Below, one piece after another: positions 5,702-11,297 of a stretch of DNA of 11,837 bases. Every line of letters starts with the position of its first letter. Position 1 is the stretch's first letter. The position numbers and the translations under genes are program-made. Source of the DNA: Deinococcus sp. (GTDB lineage: Bacteria > Deinococcota > Deinococci > Deinococcales > Thermaceae); NCBI GenBank assembly GCA_023382135.1, contig JAMCQK010000206.1, positions 1-11,837 on the forward strand, in the 5' to 3' direction. The notes beneath the pieces are model-generated. The model was given only the letters and a program-made list of their open reading frames with translations. It was not told where the DNA came from and did no database searches.

Positions 5702-7132
5702 ATGAACCAAATAAACAGGCGAACTCTTATTAAGTTGGGTGCGTTCGGTTTGGCGGGCGGCTACGCTCTTTCACAAAGCAACGTTCCGGCAAAGCCCACT
5801 TTCCCTGAGCCTCCCGTACTAAAAACGAAAATGCTCAAGCCCGGCGTGCTCGAGGCCGAGGTGGCGGCGGCTCCCAGCCAGGTAAACATTGCAGGCCGTA
5901 AGGCCACGCTGCTTACCTACGGCGGGAGTTTTCCCGGCCCCACGCTGAGGGTGCGCGAAGGCGACCGGGTACGCCTGAATTTCATCAACCGGCTCACCGA
6001 GGTCACCAACCTTCATCTGCATGGGCTGCATGTCTCGCCAACTGTGGATGACCCCTTGGCGATGATCGATCCCGGCCAGAGCCGGCTCTATGAATTCACC
6101 GTGCCCCGGGGCTCAGCGGGCACATACTGGTACCACCCGCATATTCACAAAGAGGTGGCCCCGCAACTTTTTGCTGGCTTGGCCGGCGCAATTGTGGTGG
6201 AAGGCCCGCTGGATGCCACCCCGGGAGTAAAAGAAGCCGAGGAACACCTGCTGGTTCTCAAGGACTTCGCTTTGGTGGGCAGCCGGATAGCCCCGCATAA
6301 CCCCATGGACTGGATGAACGGTAAAGAAGGAAATCTAGTGCTGGTCAACGGGGCACTGCGCCCGATGCTGCGCGCCCAGAAATCTACCCTGCGTCTGCGG
6401 CTTCTAAACGCCAGCAACGCCCGCTACTACCGGCTCCAACTGGAAGGCCACCCGCTTTACCTGATTGCCACCGACGGAGGCTTTGTCGAGAAGCCGGTGG
6501 AACTTTCGGAGCTGCTGCTGGCTCCGGGAGAGCGGGCCGAGGTGCTGGTGCGGCTTTCGAAGGAAGGCAACTTCAAACTTCAGGCGCTGCCCTACGACCG
6601 CGGATCAACGGGGATGATGGGCATGGGCGGCATGCAGAACATGATGAGCGCCGGGCCTAGCCAGCTCGAAACCCTGCTTACCGTGGTAGCCCCGTCCAAG
6701 CCCAGGCCTCTGCCGCTTCCTGCCTCATTCGCGCCACTCGAGCGGCTGGATCCGGCCAAGGCCCGGGTCACCCGGCGGGTGGTCTTCTCCGAGGACATGA
6801 TGGCCAGCCGCTTCTTCATCAATGAGAAGGCTTTTGACGCCGGGCGGGTGGACTTTACTGGGCGGCTGGGGGACCTCGAGGTCTGGGAGATCGAGAACAA
6901 GGGGGACATGGACCACCCCTTCCACCTTCACACGTATCCTTTCCAGGTACTCGAACGCAACGGCGTGGCCGAACCGTTCCGGTCTTGGAAGGACGTGGTC
7001 AACCTCAAGAAAGATGATCTGGTCCGGATCGCCGTGCCCTTGCGCGACTTTGGCGGCCTTTCGGTCTACCACTGCCACATAGTTGAGCATGAGGACCGTG
7101 GGATGATGGGGACGCTCGAGGTCGGGGGCTAG
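5702..7132 (+). CDS. Tat-exported three-domain multicopper oxidase (laccase/cuprous oxidase type)
   Basis: A 476-aa protein. ATG 5702 has GGAGG at 5691-5695 six bases away, far better than the in-frame ATG at 5672. The N-terminus NRRTLIKLGAFGLAGG is a twin-arginine signal. All four copper motifs are present: LHLHG (H105, H107), WYHPHIH (H145, H147), HPFHLH (405-410) with FQVL, and YHCHIVEHEDRGM (457-468: type 1 Cys458, His463 and Met468). A Met-rich loop (MMGMGGMQNMM, 305-315) lies between domains, comparable in kind to the Met-rich segment of CueO that binds extra Cu(I). Enzymes of this family oxidise Cu(I) or phenols while reducing O2 to water. The genes around it make Cu(I) detoxification the likely role, though laccase activity on organics is also possible. 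The family and active-site calls are firm. Confidence 0.95.
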   Translation: MNQINRRTLIKLGAFGLAGGYALSQSNVPAKPTFPEPPVLKTKMLKPGVLEAEVAAAPSQVNIAGRKATLLTYGGSFPGPTLRVREGDRVRLNFINRLTEVTNLHLHGLHVSPTVDDPLAMIDPGQSRLYEFTVPRGSAGTYWYHPHIHKEVAPQLFAGLAGAIVVEGPLDATPGVKEAEEHLLVLKDFALVGSRIAPHNPMDWMNGKEGNLVLVNGALRPMLRAQKSTLRLRLLNASNARYYRLQLEGHPLYLIATDGGFVEKPVELSELLLAPGERAEVLVRLSKEGNFKLQALPYDRGSTGMMGMGGMQNMMSAGPSQLETLLTVVAPSKPRPLPLPASFAPLERLDPAKARVTRRVVFSEDMMASRFFINEKAFDAGRVDFTGRLGDLEVWEIENKGDMDHPFHLHTYPFQVLERNGVAEPFRSWKDVVNLKKDDLVRIAVPLRDFGGLSVYHCHIVEHEDRGMMGTLEVGG

Positions 7133-7180
7133 AACCCTTATTTGCTTGAGCTTAACCAAGGCCATGAAAGAATTCACTTT

Positions 7181-7393
7181 ATGAACCTGCGCAAGTTTAT
7201 CCCTTGGACACTGGCCCTTGTATTCACGGTCGTGTTCCTGTTGATGCTCGCGCGCTCAACCACGCCCCGTATGCCTGGGATGACCATTACAGGAGGACCT
7301 CCCATGAATACGCCCGCGCCCCAAGATTCCACCAATCAACCCCAAAAACCCTCAGACCTGGCGCCCCCCATGCCCGAAATGAACCAGCCCTAA
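7181..7393 (+). CDS. Small membrane-anchored Pro/Met-rich protein
   Basis: A 70-aa product from ATG 7181. One N-terminal hydrophobic helix (about 8-24: PWTLALVFTVVFLLMLA) is preceded by MNLRKFI, giving an N-in anchor. The rest is a low-complexity, proline-rich tail with Met motifs (PRMPGM, PPMN, PPMPEM) and no cysteine. It lies 48 bases after the oxidase and 10 before the rhodanese, so it is almost certainly in the same transcript. No strong ribosome site is visible, and a longer reading from TTG 7142 has none either. The proline/methionine tail could bind Cu(I) or act as a tether for the oxidase. This is inference; no family is recognised. Confidence 0.6.
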   Translation: MNLRKFIPWTLALVFTVVFLLMLARSTTPRMPGMTITGGPPMNTPAPQDSTNQPQKPSDLAPPMPEMNQP

Positions 7394-7403
7394 CGGGAGG
7401 CAG

Positions 7404-7847
7404 ATGAGCTTCTCTCGTAGAACCGCACTCAAAGCTATCGGCGTTTTGACGGCAGCCTTGGGGCTGCGGCTCACCCTTGCTCAGGGCGCCGCTGGCAGCG
7501 TGGTCAAGGTGGCTAAGGGCAGCTACCGCGATCTCGGTGCAGCCGAATTCAAGGCCCGCCTCGAGGCACCTGGCAACTTCCTGCTGATCAACACCCACGT
7601 TCCCTACCAAGGTGAGATTGCTGGAACCGAGTTGTTCTTGCCTTTCGACGCTGTGGGGCAGTACAAAGCCTTGCTGCCCCGCGACAAAGGCTTCGAAATC
7701 CTGGTCTACTGCAGGAGTGGACGGATGTCCGCTATCGCGTCGGAGACTATGGTACGGCTGGGATATACCAATGTGAAAAACCTCCAGGGTGGCATGATCG
7801 GCTGGCAGAAGGCCGGGTATCCGCTGAAAACCCTCTCTGGTAGTTAG
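7404..7847 (+). CDS. Tat-exported single-domain rhodanese (sulfurtransferase)
   Basis: A 147-aa protein with GGGAGG before ATG 7404. SRRTALKAIGVLTAALG (4-20) is a twin-arginine signal, with likely cleavage near TLAQG. The remainder is one rhodanese domain: YRDLGAAEFKARLEA, then LLINTHVPYQGEI, the catalytic loop VYCRSGRMSAIA (C103), and LQGGMIGWQKAGYPL at the end. The loop is six residues (CRSGRM), as in single-domain sulfurtransferases that move sulfane sulfur from a persulfide. Having both Tat signal and rhodanese implies work outside the cytoplasm with a folded product. It is followed after three bases by the TlpA fusion gene, so a thiol-reductase partner is implied. The donor and acceptor are unknown. 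Confidence 0.9.
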   Translation: MSFSRRTALKAIGVLTAALGLRLTLAQGAAGSVVKVAKGSYRDLGAAEFKARLEAPGNFLLINTHVPYQGEIAGTELFLPFDAVGQYKALLPRDKGFEILVYCRSGRMSAIASETMVRLGYTNVKNLQGGMIGWQKAGYPLKTLSGS

Positions 7848-7850
7848 CCG

Positions 7851-8669
7851 ATGGATGCTGTCAAGCTAGGGCCGTTTCTGCTTCCGCTGGGGCGGCTCTT
7901 GGTGCTGCTGGTTTTGGTTATATTGGGGTTAGTGGCAGATTTGCTGGCGCGGCGGGTAGACAAACGCTTGTCGGCCTGGGGCTGGAATGTGGGCATTGCC
8001 GGGCTGGCAGCGGCCCGCATCGGTTTCGTGCTAACTCACTTTTCCGATTACAGCCGGGATTTGCTCGGCATTTTCTATGTATGGCAGGGCGGCTTTAGCG
8101 TCTGGTGGGGTATTCTGGGTGGAGCCGTCTACAGCTTGTGGTTTTTTAGAAGAGAGCGGCGATTATTGCGCTTTACCTTGGTCCCGCCTGCGGTCGCGGG
8201 CCTGGTATGGCTGGGGGCGAATGCTGTGGTTGCCCACCTGCAAACTGCTCCGCGCGCCGAATCTGCCTCGCTGCCTGCCTTGACTTTATACCGGATTGAG
8301 GACGGCAGCTCAGTAGATCTTGGCTCGTTTAAAGGCCGGCCGGTAGTGCTCAATGTATGGGCTACCTGGTGCCCGCCCTGCCGCCGGGAGATGCCCATGA
8401 TGGCCGAAGTAGCCCAGCAAAACCCCGGGGTGGTATTTGTGTTTGCCGACCAAGGGGAGGGGCCAGAAACTGTGCGGGCTTTCTTGAATACTCTGCCACA
8501 AAAGCTTTCCAACGTGCTTTTAGACCCGCAGCAAGCCGTGAGCCGTACCCAGCAAATAGTAGGCTTTCCCACCACCTTTTTCTACGATGCCAGCGGTAAA
8601 CGGGTGGGGATACAGACTGGGGAGGTCTCGAGGGCCGTCCTGAGTGATTATCTGCGGCGGATCCAGTAG
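7851..8669 (+). CDS. Lgt-like membrane segment fused to a TlpA thioredoxin domain
   Basis: A 272-aa protein. Residues 1-127 hold about four membrane helices. The stretch AARIGFVLTHFSDYSRDLLG to VWQGGFSVWWGILGG (54-91) resembles the first part of prolipoprotein diacylglyceryl transferase (Lgt: ARLGYVLF ... WQGGMSFHGGLLG). However, the His of the Lgt FHGG loop is Trp here, and the Lgt signature GRIGNFINGE is absent, so transferase activity is not expected. Residues 140-272 are a TlpA/ResA-like thioredoxin with NVWATWCPPCRREMP (C174, C177) and cis-Pro loop VGFPTTFF (P240). The gene starts three bases after the rhodanese stop, which suggests translational coupling. It probably reduces the rhodanese persulfide or other periplasmic disulfides. 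Electrons would be supplied by a membrane partner such as the CcdA-type protein at 702-1529, although the Lgt-like part might itself be an anchor. Confidence 0.85.
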   Translation: MDAVKLGPFLLPLGRLLVLLVLVILGLVADLLARRVDKRLSAWGWNVGIAGLAAARIGFVLTHFSDYSRDLLGIFYVWQGGFSVWWGILGGAVYSLWFFRRERRLLRFTLVPPAVAGLVWLGANAVVAHLQTAPRAESASLPALTLYRIEDGSSVDLGSFKGRPVVLNVWATWCPPCRREMPMMAEVAQQNPGVVFVFADQGEGPETVRAFLNTLPQKLSNVLLDPQQAVSRTQQIVGFPTTFFYDASGKRVGIQTGEVSRAVLSDYLRRIQ

Positions 8670-8789
8670 CTGGTGCTGTCAGACCCCCTGGTTTTGTAGC
8701 GGTTCTCCGGCCCCAGAACAAAGCTATGCCTGCTATTACCCGTGCAACTTGTTCATCCGGTATGGTAAAGCTCACCAACAGGACAACCG

Positions 8790-8818
8790 ATGTTGTTAAC
8801 ATAGCGAGAATTGCTCGC
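8790..8818. repeat. Two adjacent small inverted repeats before the zinc-ribbon gene
   Basis: ATGTT-GTT-AACAT (8790-8802) is followed after one base by GCGAG-AATTG-CTCGC (8804-8818). Both are 5-bp stems in the 165-bp gap before the zinc-ribbon start. They may be operator half-sites or transcript structures; there is no T tract for a terminator. Confidence 0.3.
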
Positions 8819-8834
8819 CGGAAAGGGACGTCTT

Positions 8835-9188
8835 ATGGGTCTGGATGATTTGTTCGAGAACTTTTTTGGGCGCCGTAGAAGAGAAGGCCACCACAAAGGC
8901 GATAGCGGGCATTATGGCGGTGACGACCGGGATGACCGCTACCGACGCTACCCGGGTGGCCCGGCACCGGTGGCGCGGGTGGTGGTTTGCCAGAGCTGTG
9001 GGGCTGAAAACCCTGAGCGGGCTAAGTTTTGCTTGGAGTGCGGTACCGCCCTGCGGCCCCAGACAGTCAACTGCGCCCAGTGCGCGGCGGAGATGCCCGC
9101 CCGCGCAAAGTTCTGCCCCAACTGCGGAGCCCCGCACAGCCAGGGGGCTTCTGGCGCCGGGGGTGCCCGGTTTGCCAGCGAGAAGTGA
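8835..9188 (+). CDS. Double zinc-ribbon protein
   Basis: A 117-aa product. ATG 8835 has AAAGGGA about seven bases upstream. Residues 1-43 are charged and rich in Arg, Asp and Gly (MGLDDLFENFFGRRRREG...), low-complexity and probably disordered. Two zinc ribbons follow: CQSCGAENPERAKFCLECG (C52, C55, C66, C69) and CAQCAAEMPARAKFCPNCG (C80, C83, C94, C97). Each is a CxxC-x10-CxxC rubredoxin-knuckle pair, and the two are near copies, suggesting internal duplication. Such proteins are mostly adaptors or metal-bound scaffolds in the cytoplasm. No membrane helix or catalytic domain is visible. A separate small promoter region precedes the gene, so it may be independent of the redox operon. Confidence 0.85.
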   Translation: MGLDDLFENFFGRRRREGHHKGDSGHYGGDDRDDRYRRYPGGPAPVARVVVCQSCGAENPERAKFCLECGTALRPQTVNCAQCAAEMPARAKFCPNCGAPHSQGASGAGGARFASEK

Positions 9189-9219
9189 TGCCGCTTAGAA
9201 AAAAGCGCTGAGCCAGATT

Positions 9220-9333
9220 TAAGTATCTCCATGGTGAGGTTGACCCTTCGGTCAAACTCACTAGGGCCAGAGGGAGCAAGGAATACAGTGTGGCTTTTCA
9301 AGCCTTTTGACAAACTTAGATTGGAGACACTTA
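9220..9333 (-). mobile_element. 114-bp MITE-like element, copy 2 (inverted)
   Basis: The reverse-complement partner of 2483-2596, with 12-bp ends TAAGTATCTCC(A) and TGGAGACACTTA-like (one base changed, A to G relative to copy 1). The internal GGCTT/AAGCC hairpin is kept. The loop at the other hairpin is CTTCG where copy 1 in the same orientation has CGAAG, a small inversion of the loop. Its end lies 11 bases before the ATG of the next gene, so it replaces the expected promoter or ribosome site there. The two copies flank the whole copper/redox island. Confidence 0.75.
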
Positions 9334-9344
9334 GACTGGGTGCC

Positions 9345-9758
9345 ATGGAACCCCAAAGACCTGCACCTTCGCTCGGACAGTTCGTGGCCAGCCTAAAAAC
9401 ATCTAAAGACCAGGTCAAAAACCGCGAGGCGTTCCTCGAGCGCAGCCAGCAGAAGTACCAGGCGCCAAGCATCGGTGGTTTCCCGATGGTGGGTCTGGGC
9501 GGCTCCTGTGGCAAGCCAGCGTTTCAACTGCCTTTTGTGGTTCGCTTCGACCGGGACAAGGTGCTGGGCCTCGAGGCCGTCGCGGAAAAGTTCGGCATGC
9601 ACGTGGAGTATGGCGCCTACCCCCACCTCAAACTGCCTGACGAGACCGAGATTGCCGCGGTTCAAGACTGGACTAACGTTACGCTGGTATTTCTGAGACC
9701 TTCCTACGAGCGAAAAGAAGAATTGTTGCGCGCAATTGCCGAGGCGCTGGGCGGATAA
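9345..9758 (+). CDS. Hypothetical protein, 137 aa, no recognised family
   Basis: The frame is open from inside the preceding element, but ATG 9345 gives a natural N-terminus (MEPQRPAPSLGQFVASLKTS) with no signal peptide. A helical, charged N-terminal part (14-37) is followed by a Gly-rich loop (GGFPMVGLGGSCGKPAF, one cysteine) and an alpha/beta tail: FVVRFDRDKVLGLEAVAEKF, VEYGAYPHLKL, TLVFLRPSYERKEELLRAIA. No catalytic motif is recognised. The ribosome site is weak (only CTGGG close by), probably because the inserted 114-bp element ends 11 bases upstream. The reading frame and codon use look like a real gene. Function unknown. Confidence 0.65.
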   Translation: MEPQRPAPSLGQFVASLKTSKDQVKNREAFLERSQQKYQAPSIGGFPMVGLGGSCGKPAFQLPFVVRFDRDKVLGLEAVAEKFGMHVEYGAYPHLKLPDETEIAAVQDWTNVTLVFLRPSYERKEELLRAIAEALGG

Positions 9759-9945
9759 TACAGACAAACAAGGCAAAGTTTAGTCTGGCAAACGCAGTTC
9801 ACAAAAAGCATCATTTTAGGCAGTCTGGCTGCGGACATTATCGGCATCACTGCGCTGGATCACACATCATTCACGCGGTCTTCTATCAAATTGCGTATCC
9901 TTGGGCTGCTCACTGTCAACGTTTCACACATCGCCGACAAACACT

Positions 9946-10033
9946 CTCCTTCCCCAAGGTGGAAAGAGGGGGAGTCAAGTCCCAGGCGCAAAGCTGGCTC
10001 TTGACCTCCTCCCCCAACGTGGGAAGAGGAAGA
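9946..10033. repeat. Paired imperfect 28-bp repeat with dyad symmetry
   Basis: CTCCTTCCCCAAGGTGGAAA (start of copy A, 9946-9973) and CTCCTCCCCCAACGTGGGAA (start of copy B, 10006-10033) match at 23 of 28 positions overall, in the same direction. Each copy is also close to self-complementary. GGGGGAG-TCAAG (9968-9979) and CTTGACCTCC (10000 onward) add an inverted match between the units. This style resembles dispersed intergenic hairpin repeats of bacterial genomes. Whether it is multicopy in the genome cannot be seen here. Confidence 0.55.
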
Positions 10034-10066
10034 CCTATCTTTCGCGGAAATTTGCCCAAGAAAGTC

Positions 10067-10096
10067 TTGTCAGCGTCTTTCCAGGGACATATGTCC
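10067..10096 (+). promoter_or_regulatory. Possible promoter with perfect palindrome GGACATATGTCC
   Basis: TTGTCA (10067-10072, one base from TTGACA) and TATGTC (10090-10095) are 17 bases apart. The -10 lies inside the perfect 12-bp palindrome GGACATATGTCC (10085-10096). A transcription factor bound there would block the polymerase. An alternative -10, CATAAT (10106-10111), lacks a good -35. The palindrome resembles no named site with certainty (its ACA-TA-TGT core recalls BlaI/CopY operators). It would control the haem-binding protein operon. Confidence 0.4.
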
Positions 10097-10157
10097 AATT
10101 TTTCACATAATAGGTTAAGGCGCAAACAGAGGTGGTCTGACAGGAGGTTGGATTGGT

Positions 10158-11249
10158 ATGAAACGATGGTTGAAGGTTGGGATAGCAGTCGCTGTCTCGG
10201 TGATTTCAGTTGGGTTGGCGCAAAAAAGCTCGGGAACGCTGACGGCCATCCCGGTGGGCTACGCGCCTCTGCTGGATGGTGTCGCCAGCGAGGACTACTG
10301 GGCCAAAGCTCCTGTACTCGAGATTGCCACCGAGGGTGGGGGCAAGTGGAAAGCCGCCAATAAGTCCGAGACCTCCGTACGCATGCGGGCGGTCTACACT
10401 AAGGACAGCATGCACTTGTTGCTGCAGTGGAAGGATCCCAGCTACTCCATTGACCGGCAGCGCTGGGGCTTCGACGGCAAAATTTGGTCCAAGGCCGACC
10501 AGGTTCCTTTGGACAAAGGCGGGGCCAATACTCTTTACGAAGACAAACTGGCTTTGCTCTGGGTAATCAACGCGCCCAGTGTGGTCGAAGCGGGCGACTT
10601 CTGGCCACTCTATGTGGCTCCAGACGATGCCGCCAAGTACGGCTACAACCGCCCAGTTAAAGCCGCCCCCAAGGGCGAGACATTGGACATGTGGCACTGG
10701 AAGCTAGTGCGCAACGGCTTTACCATCCCGGCACAAGTGGACGACCAGTACGTGGACTCGAGCCTGGACGCCAAAACCTTTACCGAGGCCGGGCGCAAGT
10801 CGGACCCGCAACCCGCCGACCAGCCCGGTGGCTACTACAACAACGACAAAGAGTTCACCGCGCCCGATGGAACCAAGGTAAAAGGGCCTAAATATTACGT
10901 GCCGGGCAATAACAACGTATACATCATTACCCAGGACATGATTGACCGCGGCCAAGCCAAAGAAATTGCCGACTACCCGGCGTTGATGTCCATGCCTGCG
11001 GGCACCGCGTTGCCTGGAGTGGTTGGACGACCCCACACCGGAAGCCGCGGCGACATTCTTGGCAAGGCCACCTGGCGAAACGGGGAGTACACCCTGGAAA
11101 TTAGCCGTAAGCTGAATACCGGCGATGCTGAGCACGACGTGATCTTCGGTGATCTTTCCAAGAGGTACTACTTTGGCATCGCGGTCTTTGACAATACCCA
11201 GATTGGCCACGGCTTTTCCGACCTCTACGAGTTGGTGTTCGCAAAATAG
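10158..11249 (+). CDS. Secreted ethylbenzene-dehydrogenase-type haem-binding protein
   Basis: A 363-aa product from ATG 10158 (GGAGG ten bases upstream). Residues 1-21 are a Sec signal ending GLA-QK. The mature part resembles the ethylbenzene dehydrogenase gamma/cytochrome domain family: PLLDGVASEDYWAKAP (a DG-x-x-x-DxxW start), TSVRMRAVYTKDSMHLLLQW followed by KDPS, KLALLW, DMWHWKLVR, and a conserved end SRKLNTGDAEH to AVFDNTQIGHGFS. This family holds haem b through Met and Lys ligands in the gamma subunit of DMSO-reductase-type enzymes (EbdC, DdhC, SerC). No CxxCH is present, so it is not a c-type cytochrome. The next gene encodes a four-helix membrane protein, which could accept the electrons. 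The molybdenum enzyme partner is not in the window. Confidence 0.8.
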   Translation: MKRWLKVGIAVAVSVISVGLAQKSSGTLTAIPVGYAPLLDGVASEDYWAKAPVLEIATEGGGKWKAANKSETSVRMRAVYTKDSMHLLLQWKDPSYSIDRQRWGFDGKIWSKADQVPLDKGGANTLYEDKLALLWVINAPSVVEAGDFWPLYVAPDDAAKYGYNRPVKAAPKGETLDMWHWKLVRNGFTIPAQVDDQYVDSSLDAKTFTEAGRKSDPQPADQPGGYYNNDKEFTAPDGTKVKGPKYYVPGNNNVYIITQDMIDRGQAKEIADYPALMSMPAGTALPGVVGRPHTGSRGDILGKATWRNGEYTLEISRKLNTGDAEHDVIFGDLSKRYYFGIAVFDNTQIGHGFSDLYELVFAK

Positions 11250-11259
11250 CGCGCTGAAT

Positions 11260-11286
11260 GGGGACAGGGCCGCTGGCCCTGTCCCC
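11260..11286 (+). other. Perfect 12-bp stem hairpin between the haem protein and membrane protein
   Basis: GGGGACAGGGCC (11260-11271) and GGCCCTGTCCCC (11275-11286) are exact complements with a GCT loop. There is no T tract. The next base begins GGAGGTGA, the ribosome site of the following gene (ATG 11298). It may stabilise the 3' end of the upstream message, reduce read-through, or occlude translation start of the next gene. Confidence 0.7.
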
Positions 11287-11297
11287 GGAGGTGAAGG

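Larger units (their letters stand above)
9759..10157. other. 399-bp gene-free stretch with dispersed repeat and promoter region
   Basis: No coding region with a credible start is visible. From left to right it holds plain sequence (9759-9940), a paired GC-rich repeat (9946-10033), a possible promoter with a perfect 12-bp palindrome (10067-10096) and the leader of the next gene with GGAGG near 10142. One frame directly after the 9758 stop stays open for some 80 codons, but it has no start or family match. Confidence 0.55.

Noticed and set aside
7142..7180. TTG 7142 as start of the Pro/Met-rich protein
   Set aside because: No ribosome site; it would add a polar extension before the anchor helix. 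ATG 7181 preferred.
8948..9514. A 188-aa - strand reading frame
   Set aside because: It is a shadow of the zinc-ribbon gene and the element copy, with no family match.
9759..10006. An open frame after the 9758 stop
   Set aside because: No start codon with a ribosome site and no recognised similarity; retained only as a note in the intergenic entry.
9946..10033. A CRISPR array
   Set aside because: Only two imperfect, self-complementary units; no regular repeats or spacers.
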